64,000 nucleotides of DNA from Flavobacterium ustbae (GCF_003946915.1 NZ_RPOC01000008.1:124001-188000); one strand, 5' to 3'; shown: positions 32,849 to 41,037, counted from the stretch's first letter. Notes: generated by a model from the sequence alone, not told the origin. Program-made: numbers and translations.

Positions 32849-33265
32849 TTAGTTATATACATGGATAACAGTTCCAGAAGATTCTACACGATATTGTTTC
32901 ATCGGAAATTCTTTTCCGCCCAGTCCTGTAAATAAGTTATATTGGGTTTTATCGCAAGGACATACAGCATAAATTCCGTCAATTGTCATTGCGGTACAAG
33001 AAGCCAAAGCTTGGTTTGGGCACGCAGCGTCAAAAGCAGTATAAGTTCCTTCACCAGTTTTCATCACAATTATCCCTTTTGCTCCATAATTGGCAACATA
33101 AACAGGATTACTCGGATATATCAATTTGTTATAAGTGGGCAAATTGGTGTCGAGATAGGCGTTTATAGAATAATTAGGAATATTAGGGTTGTTATTGCTT
33201 CTGTTGTTGTCACTGCAAGAAAATAAAATAGCAGTAAATGCTAAAAAGAACCAGATTTTTTTCAT
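32849..33265 (-). CDS. Rieske-like lipoprotein lacking the iron-sulfur histidines
   Basis: A 138-residue lipoprotein (lipobox 'AILFSC', Cys about 17, followed by an N/S/D-rich stretch). The C-terminal half has the Rieske fold pattern: 'AFDAACPNQALASC' where a cluster protein has C-x-H, and 'YAVCPCDKTQYNLFTGLGG' where it has C-P-C-H-G-S-x-F. The cysteines are kept, but both cluster histidines are replaced (by Asn and Asp). A [2Fe-2S] cluster of the normal kind is therefore not expected; the cysteines could form disulfides. Related Flavobacteria proteins of this type exist, function unknown. Convergent with the TonB receptor gene. Confidence 0.75.
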   Translation of the reverse strand: MKKIWFFLAFTAILFSCSDNNRSNNNPNIPNYSINAYLDTNLPTYNKLIYPSNPVYVANYGAKGIIVMKTGEGTYTAFDAACPNQALASCTAMTIDGIYAVCPCDKTQYNLFTGLGGKEFPMKQYRVESSGTVIHVYN

Positions 33266-33358
33266 TATTTGAATAAGAATTAGTTAAAACAAAAATAATT
33301 TATTTAGATTTGAAATCTATATGATTAACATATAATTATGTACTATTAAAAATAATAG

Positions 33359-33366
33359 TATATTTG
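33359..33366 (+). promoter_or_regulatory. Probable -7 element before greA (TATATTTG type)
   Basis: A TATATTTG sequence lies about 60 bases before the greA start. The hairpin-like AATCCCGTCGCGATGGGATTT follows in the leader. No clear -33 TTG. Confidence 0.4.
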
Positions 33367-33422
33367 TGGTAAGAAAATCCCGTCGCGATGGGATTTTTTG
33401 TATTTATATAAACGATGAAGTT

Positions 33423-33899
33423 ATGAGTAAAGTATCTTATTATACAGCAGAAGGATTAAAAAAATTAAAAGATGAATTGGAGCACTTAAAAAGTGTAATG
33501 CGTCCAAAAGCATCTCAAGATATTGCAGATGCAAGAGATAAAGGAGATTTGTCTGAAAATGCAGAATATGATGCAGCAAAAGAAGCACAAGGTTTATTAG
33601 AAATGAGAATTTCTAAACTAGAAGAAGTATATGCAAACGCAAGATTAATTGACGAATCTCAATTGGATGTTTCTAAGGTTTTGGTTTTATCTAATGTAAA
33701 AATCAAAAATCAAAGTAACGGAATGGAGATGAAATATACTCTTGTAGCCGAAAGTGAAGCTGACTTGAAAACAGGAAAAATCTCTGTAACATCTCCAATT
33801 GGAAAAGGTTTACTAGGAAAATCTGTTGGAGAAGTAGCTGAAATTACAGTTCCAAATGGAGTTTTGAAATTTGAAATTCTTGAGATTTCAAGAGACTAA
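33423..33899 (+). CDS. greA: Transcription elongation factor GreA
   Basis: A 158-residue protein, the usual GreA length, with the N-terminal coiled coil ('YYTAEGLKKLKDELEHLKS', 'DARDKGDLSENAEYDAAKEAQGLLEMRISKLEE') whose acidic tip (D/E in 'GDLSENAEYDAA') reaches the polymerase active centre, and the C-terminal FKBP-like domain ('ISVTSPIGKGLLGKSVGEVAEI'). It rescues backtracked RNA polymerase by stimulating transcript cleavage. Start set at 'MSKVSYYT'; an in-frame ATG-like start 57 bases earlier lies in the leader hairpin and would add an unconserved extension. The HIT gene follows 68 bases later. Confidence 0.96.
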   Translation: MSKVSYYTAEGLKKLKDELEHLKSVMRPKASQDIADARDKGDLSENAEYDAAKEAQGLLEMRISKLEEVYANARLIDESQLDVSKVLVLSNVKIKNQSNGMEMKYTLVAESEADLKTGKISVTSPIGKGLLGKSVGEVAEITVPNGVLKFEILEISRD

Positions 33900-33924
33900 A
33901 TTTTTTTATTGTTTAATCGGTTAA

Positions 33925-33960
33925 TTGTTTAATCGGTTAAACGTATAAACGATTAAACAA
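33925..33960. repeat. Inverted repeat between greA and the HIT gene
   Basis: TTGTTTAATCG and CGATTAAACAA are exact complements around a 14-base loop, with further GTTTAATCGG direct copies just before. It would place the HIT gene's start region just after a hairpin. Confidence 0.65.
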
Positions 33961-33967
33961 ATAAACA

Positions 33968-34357
33968 ATGAGTTCAATATTCACAAAAATAGTAAACGGA
34001 GAAATTCCATGTTACAAAATTGCTGAAGACGAGAATTATTTAGCTTTTTTAGATGTAAATCCAAACGCAAAAGGACACACGCTTTGTATTCCAAAACAAG
34101 AAATCGATAAAATTTTTGATATGGAAGAAGAACTATATTTGGGTTTAATGAAGTTTTCTAAAAAAGTGGCTGCAGCATTAGAAAAAACAGTTCCATGCAA
34201 AAGAGTCGGAATTGCGGTTGTTGGACTTGAAGTACCTCACGCGCACGTACATTTGATTCCGTTAAACGAAATGGACGAAATGCGTTTCATTAACAAAGTT
34301 TCGCTTTCTAAAGAAGAATTCGAAGCTTTAGCAAAAGATATTCAATCGAATTTATAA
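33968..34357 (+). CDS. HIT family (histidine triad) protein
   Basis: A 129-residue protein: 'SIFTKIVNGEIPCYKIAEDENYLAFLDVNPNAKGHTLCIPK' and the His-x-His-x-His-x-x motif in 'EVPHAHVHLIPL', with the nucleophilic middle His. The family hydrolyses nucleotide phosphoramidates or adenylyl conjugates (HinT type). Likely cotranscribed with greA, a pairing common in Flavobacteria. Confidence 0.93.
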   Translation: MSSIFTKIVNGEIPCYKIAEDENYLAFLDVNPNAKGHTLCIPKQEIDKIFDMEEELYLGLMKFSKKVAAALEKTVPCKRVGIAVVGLEVPHAHVHLIPLNEMDEMRFINKVSLSKEEFEALAKDIQSNL

Positions 34358-34403
34358 GATTTAAATAAAATAAGGCTTCGACTTTGCTTAGCCTGACAAA
34401 AGC

Positions 34404-34438
34404 AAAAAGTGCAGTAAAACTATTTACTGCACTTTTTT
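34404..34438 (+). terminator. Bidirectional terminator after the HIT gene
   Basis: A 15-bp stem (AAAAAGTGCAGTAAA / TTTACTGCACTTTTT) with a five-base loop. The stop codon of the minus-strand kinase gene lies in it, so it serves both directions. Confidence 0.85.
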
Positions 34439-35575
34439 ATTTAACGAAATCTGAAATGTAGTTCCTTTTCCAATTTCAGAATGAAGTACTTTAATTTTTC
34501 CGTTGTGGTAATCTTCTACAATCCTTTTGGTTAAAGAAAGACCAAGTCCCCATCCTCGTTTTTTGGTTGTAAAACCAGTTTCAAATATGGTTTTAAATTG
34601 TTTTTTAGAAATACCAGTTCCCGAATCTTTTACATTTATTTTGACATGATGCAGATCTTGTTCAATCTGAAGATCCAAAGTTCCTTTCCCTTTCATGGCA
34701 TCAATTGCATTTTTAACCAGATTTTCAATAGTCCAGCTGTGCAATGTTGGATTTATCATCACTAATACAGGAGAATCTGGAGCCTTAAACGAAAAGGCAA
34801 CTTGTTTAGAAAAACGAGATTGTAAATATTCGTATGCGTTTTGAGTTTCTTTTACAATATCATGAAGTTCCAAAACAGGAATGGAACCAATTTTAGAGAA
34901 ACGATCGGTTATAGTTTGCAGGCGTTCTATATCTTTTTCAATTTCAACACTAATAGATTGATCGATTTCTTCTGTTTTTAAAATCTCAACCCAACCGATT
35001 AAAGAAGATAGAGGCGTTCCAATTTGATGTGCTGTTTCCTTTGCCATTCCCGCCCAAAGTTTGTTTTGAGTCGCCATTTTTGTGCTTTTGTAAAAATTAT
35101 AGATTAAAGCCACACACAAGAAAATGATTAAAAGAAGTGCAATCGGATAATATTTGAGCTTATTAAGAAGTTCAGAATTTCCATAATACAGCGTTTGATA
35201 TTTTCCTGGAGCATATTCAAAAGTAATAGGTTCGTTTTCATTTTTCAACCTATTCAAAAGCGTTTTTCTTTTTTTTTTGTCATTCAAAATATCGTCGGAA
35301 ACATTTTTAGCGCTGACAACTTTATCGTAAAGCATTATTACACCCGGAATCGAGGTATTGTTGTTAATGATTTGAAGAGGCAAATCTAAATCGGTGTATT
35401 CGTCGGCATTTACTAGAGTAATTTGGGCATTTACAAAAAGATTCATTTTTAAGCGCTCCTCATTTTTAAAAATTTGGAAGAAAGTATACGTATTCCAAAG
35501 AATTAGAGAAATGATTATAAAACAAACAGAAATAATAATCCAGCGGGTAGTATTTGTTCTTTCAGAAAAAGACAT
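34424..35575 (-). CDS. Orphan sensor histidine kinase
   Basis: A 383-residue kinase with two membrane helices (about 11-33 and 143-165) and a short extracytoplasmic part. The cytoplasmic part has the His box 'GMAKETAHQIGTPLSSLIGW', an N box 'IENLVKNAIDAMKGKG' and G boxes 'VKDSGTGISKKQF' and 'GWGLGLSLTKRIV'. A HQIGTP-type His box occurs in a distinct Bacteroidota kinase group. No response regulator gene is adjacent, so the partner is unknown. Start set at 'MSFSERTNTT', because 13 extra residues of a longer frame lie in the promoter-like region. Confidence 0.9.
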   Translation of the reverse strand: MSFSERTNTTRWIIISVCFIIISLILWNTYTFFQIFKNEERLKMNLFVNAQITLVNADEYTDLDLPLQIINNNTSIPGVIMLYDKVVSAKNVSDDILNDKKKRKTLLNRLKNENEPITFEYAPGKYQTLYYGNSELLNKLKYYPIALLLIIFLCVALIYNFYKSTKMATQNKLWAGMAKETAHQIGTPLSSLIGWVEILKTEEIDQSISVEIEKDIERLQTITDRFSKIGSIPVLELHDIVKETQNAYEYLQSRFSKQVAFSFKAPDSPVLVMINPTLHSWTIENLVKNAIDAMKGKGTLDLQIEQDLHHVKINVKDSGTGISKKQFKTIFETGFTTKKRGWGLGLSLTKRIVEDYHNGKIKVLHSEIGKGTTFQISLNKKVQ

Positions 35576-35689
35576 ATCAGTTTTTTTGTGGTATAAATAT
35601 AACGAAATATACACATTTTATATTTTGCGAATGTCGAAAGATTTTTGGTATTATCTGCAAAACTATTTCTTCTAATTAAACCATTTCTA

Positions 35690-35697
35690 TACTTTTG
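35690..35697 (+). promoter_or_regulatory. Probable -7 promoter element of the flavin reductase-like gene
   Basis: TACTTTTG matches TAnnTTTG and lies 38 bases before the ATG at 35735. A TTG at -33 was not identified. Confidence 0.45.
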
Positions 35698-35734
35698 TAT
35701 GTACCAAAATGAGGTTTGGTTTAAATTAAAAAAT

Positions 35735-36610
35735 ATGATTAGCATTAACCCAAAAGAGATTCCGACGGCCAAATTGCAAGGCTATCTACAGAGTTCAGTT
35801 GGTCCAAGGCCTATCGCGTTTGCGAGTACCATAAGCGAGAGAGGAATTCCTAATTTATCTCCGTTTAGTTTCTTTAATGTATTTAGTGCCAATCCGCCAA
35901 TTTTGGTTTTTTCGCCGTCAAGGCGTGTTCGAGATAATACCATAAAACACACTTTGATAAATGCAGAAGCTACTCGCGAAGTAGTAATAAATGTTGTAAA
36001 TTACGATATCGTCCAACAGACTTCTTTAGCAAGTACAGAATATGGAGGTGGCGTAAATGAATTCATTAAAGCTGGATTAACGCAGATTCCTTCAGATTTG
36101 GTAAAACCATTTCGTGTCAAAGAATCTCCAGTTCAGTTTGAGTGTAAAGTCACTCAGATTATTCCGCTTGGAACAGAAGGCGGAGCAGGAAATTTAATTT
36201 TATGCGAAGTGGTAAAAATTCATATCGCTGAATCTATTTTGGATGAAAACGGAGCAATCGACCAGCATAAAATTGATTTGGTTTCGAGACTTGGAAATAA
36301 TTGGTATTCAAGATCAAACCAAGGACTTTTTGAAGTGGCAAAACCCTTGACAACATTAGGAGTAGGAGTAGATGCAATTCCTGATTTTGTAAAAGAAAGC
36401 ACTGTTTTTGACGGAAATGATTTAGGAAAATTAGGCAACATTGAAGCCTTGCCTACAAAAGAAGAAGTTAGTATATTTGTGAAAGGAAATTTTGCAGTCA
36501 AAGGAGTTTTAAGCTCAGACGATCAGAAAAAAGTACATTTAGAAGCCAAAAAGTATCTGGATAATAACGATGTAGAATCGGCTTGGAAAGTGCTTTTAGC
36601 TAAAAAATAA
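35735..36610 (+). CDS. Flavin reductase family (FMN-binding) protein
   Basis: A 291-residue protein of the flavin reductase-like/FMN-binding split-barrel family: 'GPRPIAFASTISERGIPNLSPFSFFNVFSANPPILVFSPSRR', 'KHTLINAEATREVVINVVNYDIVQQ' and 'ESPVQFECKVTQIIPLG'. It should bind FMN; whether it is a reductase or another flavoprotein is open. Start set at 'MISINPKEIP' (35735), since a longer frame covers the predicted promoter. Followed by a DUF3127 gene 33 bases later. Confidence 0.88.
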   Translation: MISINPKEIPTAKLQGYLQSSVGPRPIAFASTISERGIPNLSPFSFFNVFSANPPILVFSPSRRVRDNTIKHTLINAEATREVVINVVNYDIVQQTSLASTEYGGGVNEFIKAGLTQIPSDLVKPFRVKESPVQFECKVTQIIPLGTEGGAGNLILCEVVKIHIAESILDENGAIDQHKIDLVSRLGNNWYSRSNQGLFEVAKPLTTLGVGVDAIPDFVKESTVFDGNDLGKLGNIEALPTKEEVSIFVKGNFAVKGVLSSDDQKKVHLEAKKYLDNNDVESAWKVLLAKK

Positions 36611-36643
36611 AAAGAAATAGAAACAATAATTAAATAGACGAAG

Positions 36644-37015
36644 ATGGAAGTTACAGGAAAAGTAAAAGTGGTTAACCCAGAGCAGCAAGTTAGTGCCTCA
36701 TTTAAAAAAAGAGAATTAGTTGTTACAACTGAGGAGCAATATCCACAACATATTTTAATCGAATTTACACAAGATAAATGCGATTTATTGAGTAGCTATA
36801 AGCAAGGAGAGGCAGTAAAAGTTTCTATCAATTTAAGAGGAAGAGAATGGGTTAATCCACAAGGAGAAACGCGTTATTTTAATAGTATTCAAGGTTGGAG
36901 AATTGAAAGATTAGCGCCAGAAGGTCCAGGACAATCGGCTCCAATGCCAGCAGCAGAAACTTTTGCTCCAGCAACAAACATAAACGAAGACGAACCAGAC
37001 GATTTACCGTTCTAA
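36644..37015 (+). CDS. DUF3127 family protein (OB-fold-like)
   Basis: A 123-residue protein matching DUF3127, seen from 'VTGKVKVVNPEQQVSASFKKRELVVTTEEQYPQHILIEFTQDKC' and 'VKVSINLRGREWVNPQGETRYFNSIQGWRIERL'. It reads like a small OB fold with an acidic C-terminal tip ('NEDEPDDLPF') similar to the acidic tails of single-strand binding proteins, which dock partner enzymes. Function unproven; nucleic-acid binding is inferred from the fold. Confidence 0.85.
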   Translation: MEVTGKVKVVNPEQQVSASFKKRELVVTTEEQYPQHILIEFTQDKCDLLSSYKQGEAVKVSINLRGREWVNPQGETRYFNSIQGWRIERLAPEGPGQSAPMPAAETFAPATNINEDEPDDLPF

Positions 37016-37037
37016 GAAAGTTTAAATCTCAAATTAT

Positions 37038-37084
37038 AAATTCCAAATTCCAAAACTTTGCTGTGTTTGGAATTTGGAATTTTT
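37038..37084 (+). terminator. Repeat-derived hairpin terminator after the DUF3127 gene
   Basis: The stem AATTCCAAATTCCAAA pairs with TTTGGAATTTGGAATT, followed by TTTT. Same sequence family as the hairpin after arfB at 29799. Confidence 0.7.
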
Positions 37085-37159
37085 GTATTCAATATAACTT
37101 TGAGAAAGTTTTTTTTGAAGTTTGGGATTTGGATTTTTTATTTTGGAATTTTTTAAAAG

Positions 37160-37798
37160 ATGTACTACTTATTCAACGATTTATTTTTTCCGCCAGTTAC
37201 AGAAGCTGATGAAGAAGGTGTTTTGGCAATTGGAGGCGATCTAAGTTCAGAGCGCTTACATTTGGCCTATAAAAGCGGTATTTTTCCTTGGTTTAATGAA
37301 GGAGAACCAATTCTTTGGTGGGCTCCAGATCCGAGAATGGTATTGTTTTTTGATGAATTGGTAATATCCAAAAGCATGAAAAAGATTCTCAATAAGAAAA
37401 TATTTAAGGTAACTTATAATAAAAATTTTAGAGAAGTAATTTCCAATTGTCAGCAAATAAAGCGTGAAGGCCAGAACGGAACGTGGATTTCTGATGAAAT
37501 GATAGATGCTTACTGTAAATTGAATGAAGAAGGAATTGCAAAATCTGTTGAGGTTTGGCAAGACGATGTATTGGTTGGCGGTTTGTACGGAATAGATTTA
37601 GGAAATATTTTTTGTGGAGAAAGCATGTTTTCTAAAGTTTCAAATGCGTCAAAAACGGCTTTTATTGCATTGGCATTATATTTAAAAAAAGAAAATTACA
37701 AATTGTTGGATTGTCAGGTTTATAATTCACATTTGGAGAGTTTAGGATGCCGAGAAATCGATCGAGAAGAATTTATGTCCATTTTAAAAAGTAAATAA
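37160..37798 (+). CDS. aat: Leucyl/phenylalanyl-tRNA-protein transferase
   Basis: A 212-residue enzyme that adds Leu or Phe from tRNA to N-terminal Arg/Lys of proteins, marking them for ClpAP-type degradation. Landmarks: 'FPPVTEADEEGVLAIGGDLSSERLHLAYKSGIFPWF', 'PILWWAPDPRMVLFFDEL', 'NGTWISDEMIDAYCKLNEEG', 'GGLYGIDLGNIFCGESMFS' and 'LLDCQVYNSHLESLGC'. Followed two bases later by the MOSC gene. Confidence 0.96.
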   Translation: MYYLFNDLFFPPVTEADEEGVLAIGGDLSSERLHLAYKSGIFPWFNEGEPILWWAPDPRMVLFFDELVISKSMKKILNKKIFKVTYNKNFREVISNCQQIKREGQNGTWISDEMIDAYCKLNEEGIAKSVEVWQDDVLVGGLYGIDLGNIFCGESMFSKVSNASKTAFIALALYLKKENYKLLDCQVYNSHLESLGCREIDREEFMSILKSK

Positions 37799-37800
37799 AA

Positions 37801-38595
37801 ATGAGTGCAAATTATAGTGTAAAGGAAATTTATATTTATCCGATTAAAAGCTTGGCAGGAATTAGCGTAAAAAGTGCCAAAGCTGAAGAAATGGGCTTTG
37901 AAAACGATCGCCGATGGATGCTGATAAATTCTGAAAATGTGCATGTTACGCAAAGAGAATATCCTATAATGAGCCAATTTTATCCTGAAGTTTCAAATGG
38001 AAAAATTATAATATCATTTGCTGAAGATGAACATGAATTTTCTATTGATGAACATTTAGATGAAAAAATTGAATCAAATGTATGGGATGATAAAACCCAA
38101 GTTTTTGAAGTAAACAAAAAATCTTCTCAATGGTTTAGTGAAAAGCTAGGTTTTCAATGTACTTTGGTTAAAATCGTAAAGAAAGGCGATCGTAAACACG
38201 AAAGTTCTAAAACAAAAGAAACGTACAATGTGAGTCTTGCAGATGGTTATCCGTATTTATTGGTGGGAACAGAAAGTATGGATCTTTTAAATAGCAAATT
38301 AGAAGAAAAAATTACCGTAAAAAGGTTTCGTCCAAATATTGTCATTGGCACTAAAAAAGCGCACGAAGAGGATCAGTATGGTGCTTTTAAAATTGGAGAT
38401 GTACAATTTAAAAATATAAAACCTTGCGAAAGATGCATAATGATCAATAATGATCCGAAGAAAGGAATTGTAAAAAAAGAGCCATTGAAAACTTTAAGCA
38501 AATACAGAAATGTAGATAATTCAGTTTTATTCGGAACCAATATTGTGAGTTTGAATTCGGGAATTATTAGTGTGGGTGATGAGGTTGTTTTTTAA
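37801..38595 (+). CDS. MOSC domain-containing protein (mARC/YcbX type)
   Basis: A 264-residue protein with an N-terminal MOSC_N beta-barrel ('IYIYPIKSLAGISVKSAKAEEMGFENDRRWMLIN') and a C-terminal MOSC domain. The molybdenum-cofactor Cys is in 'KPCERCIMIN', and 'RFRPNIVIG' is conserved. Relatives reduce N-hydroxylated compounds or carry sulfur. No Fe-S domain is attached, unlike YcbX. Convergent with the ThiF-family gene; the ends overlap by four bases. Confidence 0.88.
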   Translation: MSANYSVKEIYIYPIKSLAGISVKSAKAEEMGFENDRRWMLINSENVHVTQREYPIMSQFYPEVSNGKIIISFAEDEHEFSIDEHLDEKIESNVWDDKTQVFEVNKKSSQWFSEKLGFQCTLVKIVKKGDRKHESSKTKETYNVSLADGYPYLLVGTESMDLLNSKLEEKITVKRFRPNIVIGTKKAHEEDQYGAFKIGDVQFKNIKPCERCIMINNDPKKGIVKKEPLKTLSKYRNVDNSVLFGTNIVSLNSGIISVGDEVVF

Positions 38596-39302
38596 AAACT
38601 CAATTTTGTAAAACTCCAGTTTAAAGTATTAAAAAGTATCAATTCGTTGTTTAATGAAGGCAATTCTAATACTAATTTCAGTGTTTCATGTGCCATCATA
38701 TTGCCAATAATTCCTGGCAGCGTTCCTAAAACTCCATTCAAATTACAATTCGGAACATCTTTTGGATCTGGCATTTCGGGAAATAAATCACGAAGATTTT
38801 TACTTCTGTTATGATTGAAAACAGCAATTTGTCCTTCGAATTTTAAGATACTTCCGTAAACCAAAGGTTTGTAAAGCTGAACGCAAGTATCATTAACTAA
38901 ATAACGAGTCGAGAAATTATCAGAACCGTCTACAATAATATCATATTGTTGAATAATTTTTGAAGCATTTTCTACAGTTAATTTTTCTTGAATCGCTTCT
39001 GCCTGAATTAGCGGATTTAGTTTTGAAACGACTTTTTGAGCAACAATGGCTTTATATTGTCCAATTTCATTCTCGGTATATAAAATCTGTCGATGTAGAT
39101 TGTGAATTTCGATCGTATCAAAATCCATAATTCCGATAAAGCCAACTCCCGCTGTAGCAATATATTGTAAAATTGGGCAACCTAAGCCGCCAGCTCCAAT
39201 TACTAAAACTCTAGCTTTTTTTAATTTTTCCTGACCTTCATCTCCAATTTCAGGAAGAATAGTTTGTCTGTTGTAACGAAGAAATTCTTGGATAATGCTC
39301 AT
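38592..39302 (-). CDS. thiF: ThiF/MoeB/HesA family adenylyltransferase
   Basis: A 236-residue E1-like enzyme: nucleotide-binding 'LVIGAGGLGCPILQYIATAGVG' with 'IMDFDTIEIHNLHRQILYTENEIGQYKA', adenylation 'VDGSDNFSTRYLVND', and 'GSILKFEGQIAVFNHN'. It lacks the rhodanese domain of longer MoeB proteins. As the last gene of the thi operon it should adenylate the C-terminal Gly-Gly of ThiS. No zinc Cys-x-x-Cys pairs are seen: the only cysteine cluster is absent, which differs from E. coli ThiF. Confidence 0.88.
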   Translation of the reverse strand: MSIIQEFLRYNRQTILPEIGDEGQEKLKKARVLVIGAGGLGCPILQYIATAGVGFIGIMDFDTIEIHNLHRQILYTENEIGQYKAIVAQKVVSKLNPLIQAEAIQEKLTVENASKIIQQYDIIVDGSDNFSTRYLVNDTCVQLYKPLVYGSILKFEGQIAVFNHNRSKNLRDLFPEMPDPKDVPNCNLNGVLGTLPGIIGNMMAHETLKLVLELPSLNNELILFNTLNWSFTKLSF

Positions 39303-39310
39303 GTTTATAT

Positions 39311-39404
39311 TTTAGATTTCTGATTTTAGATTTTAGATTGAAGTAGGAGTTTAAATATTTGAATTTTTAGATTTTTAATCTGAAGTCTAAAATCTAAAAT
39401 CTGA
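39311..39404. repeat. Inverted AGATTTTAGATT repeat between thiF and thiH
   Basis: AGATTTCTGATTTTAGATTT on the left is mirrored by AAATCTAAAATCTGAAAT on the right, around an AT-rich loop. It could form a hairpin in the operon transcript between thiH and thiF; the right arm runs into the 3' end of thiH. Confidence 0.65.
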
Positions 39405-40514
39405 AATAAAATTTTTGTCCCAATCTTTCCAAACCGGTTCGTAGCCTTTATTTTTTATGATTTTTGAAATTTCGGCAGCAGATCTTTCGTCGCTAATTTC
39501 GAATTGCTCCAAAGATTGCGGATCTACCACATAACCGCCAGGATTGGTTTTTGAACCTGCGCTCATACTCGTAACACCAATCGGAATTATGTTATTTCTG
39601 AATTTTTCGTTTTCACGAGTTGAAATTGAAATTTCCAAATCTTCATTCCATAATCTGTAAGCGCAAATTAATTGTGTCAGATCTCTATCATCCATAATAA
39701 AATTGGGTTCAATAATTCCCTCTGCGGGACGAAGACGCGGAAATGAAACCGAATATTTAGTTTGCCAGTATTTCTTCTGCAAATAATCCAGATGCAAAGC
39801 ATTAAAAAAGCTATCCGTTCGCCAATCTTCCAAACCTAATAAAACACCTAAACCAATTTTATGAATTCCCGCGGTTCCAATTCTATCGGGAGTTTCTAGT
39901 CGATAATCAAAATTGGATTTTTTACCTTTAGTATGATATTTTTTGTAAACTTCTTGATGATACGTTTCTTGATAAACCAAAACCGAATAAACTCCAGAAT
40001 CGTGCAAACGCTCGTAATCTTCAGTGGAAAGTGGCTGAACTTCAACCGAAATAATTGAAAAATCTTCTTTTATTAGATTAATCGCATTCAGAAAATAATT
40101 GATGTTAACGGTATAATTCGCTTCGCCAGTAACCAATAAAACATGATCGAAACCTGTTTTTTTTAATGCTTCAACTTCCAATTTTATTTCGGAATCAGTT
40201 AAGGTTTTGCGTTTAATTTTATTATCTAAGCTGAATCCGCAATAAGTACAGATATTTTGGCATTCGTTGCTCAAATACAGCGGCGCATACATTTGAATGG
40301 TTTTTCCAAAACGTTTTTTGGTAAGTTCGTGGCATTTCTGTGCCATTTGTTCCAGATAATTTTGAGCAACTGGAGAGATTAAAATCAAAAAATCATCGAG
40401 ATTGTATTTGGTTTTAGCCAAAGTGCGCTCGACCTCTTTTGAAGTTGTTTTGTATATTCTCGATTGGATTTCATCCCAATTATATTGCTCAAAAATAGAT
40501 TTGAATGTTTTCAT
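39387..40514 (-). CDS. thiH: 2-iminoacetate synthase ThiH (radical SAM)
   Basis: A 375-residue radical SAM enzyme that splits tyrosine to dehydroglycine and p-cresol for thiazole synthesis. The [4Fe-4S] Cys triad is C-x3-C-x2-C in 'LSNECQNICTYCGFSLDNK'. 'HVLLVTGEANYTVNI', 'SVLVYQETYHQEVYKKYH' and 'SAGSKTNPGGYV' match ThiH. It needs ThiG, ThiS and ThiF, all encoded in this operon. Confidence 0.96.
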   Translation of the reverse strand: MKTFKSIFEQYNWDEIQSRIYKTTSKEVERTLAKTKYNLDDFLILISPVAQNYLEQMAQKCHELTKKRFGKTIQMYAPLYLSNECQNICTYCGFSLDNKIKRKTLTDSEIKLEVEALKKTGFDHVLLVTGEANYTVNINYFLNAINLIKEDFSIISVEVQPLSTEDYERLHDSGVYSVLVYQETYHQEVYKKYHTKGKKSNFDYRLETPDRIGTAGIHKIGLGVLLGLEDWRTDSFFNALHLDYLQKKYWQTKYSVSFPRLRPAEGIIEPNFIMDDRDLTQLICAYRLWNEDLEISISTRENEKFRNNIIPIGVTSMSAGSKTNPGGYVVDPQSLEQFEISDERSAAEISKIIKNKGYEPVWKDWDKNFISDFRF

Positions 40515-40556
40515 TTTTTTTGTTTTGTTTCCCGCAGATTTGGCAGATTGTGCAGA

Positions 40557-40961
40557 TTACATTTTATGAACTACACGATGAATATTTTCTAAGATATTGC
40601 TACAATTAAAATTGACTAACAAGCCCAACTTTTTGTTAGTTAATTTTAAGTAAGTATTAAGTTGTTTAAAATGAATAGGTTTTATTTCTTCTACAGATTT
40701 TAATTCAATTATCACCTGATCTTCTACAATTAAGTCCAGTCGAAAAGTAAGGTCTAAACTAATATTGTCATAGTGAACAGGTATATCAATTTGTTTCATT
40801 ACATTCAAACCATCTTTTCTTAATTGATAACATAAAGCACTTTCATAGACTGATTCTAATAGGCCAGGTCCCATTGTATTATAAACTTTAAAAATTGCTC
40901 CTCTTACTTTATATGAAATTTCATTTTCTAACATACAGTCAAATTTTTTTACAGAAATCAA
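40557..40961 (-). CDS. GxxExxY family protein (PD-(D/E)XK-like), within the thi operon
   Basis: A 134-residue protein with the name-giving motif in 'MGPGLLESVYESALCYQLRK'. It also has a PD-(D/E)XK-type core ('LDLIVEDQVIIELKSVEEI', Asp then E-x-K, and 'HFKQLNTYLKLTNKKLGLLVNF'), suggesting a nuclease-like fold. The family is widespread and its function is unknown. It separates thiG from thiH and is bounded by inverted CGCAGATTTTGCAGATT-type repeats (40530-40560 and 41013-41036), unlike the overlapping neighbours around it. It has no known link to thiamine, so it looks inserted. Confidence 0.85.
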   Translation of the reverse strand: MISVKKFDCMLENEISYKVRGAIFKVYNTMGPGLLESVYESALCYQLRKDGLNVMKQIDIPVHYDNISLDLTFRLDLIVEDQVIIELKSVEEIKPIHFKQLNTYLKLTNKKLGLLVNFNCSNILENIHRVVHKM

Positions 40962-41012
40962 AAATAATGAAATTTCTTACTTTTAAGATATGCTTCTTAA
41001 TAAATCTCCCTA

Positions 41013-41036
41013 ATCTGCAAAATCTGCGTGAAATCT
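41013..41036. repeat. Right-hand CTGCAAAATCTGCG repeat flanking the GxxExxY gene
   Basis: AATCTGCAAAATCTGCGTGA is the inverse-oriented relative of CCGCAGATTTGGCAGATTGT at 40531, on the other side of the GxxExxY gene. A third relative, CCGCAGATTTCACAGATTTA, is at 43766 beside the second thiE-like gene. Confidence 0.6.
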
Positions 41037-41037
41037 T

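Noticed and set aside
33366..33422. Longer N-terminus for GreA
   Set aside because: The extra 19 codons are not conserved in GreA and cover a leader hairpin; the 158-residue form has the normal length.
35645..35734. Longer N-terminus for the flavin reductase-like protein
   Set aside because: It includes the probable promoter box and has no family conservation.
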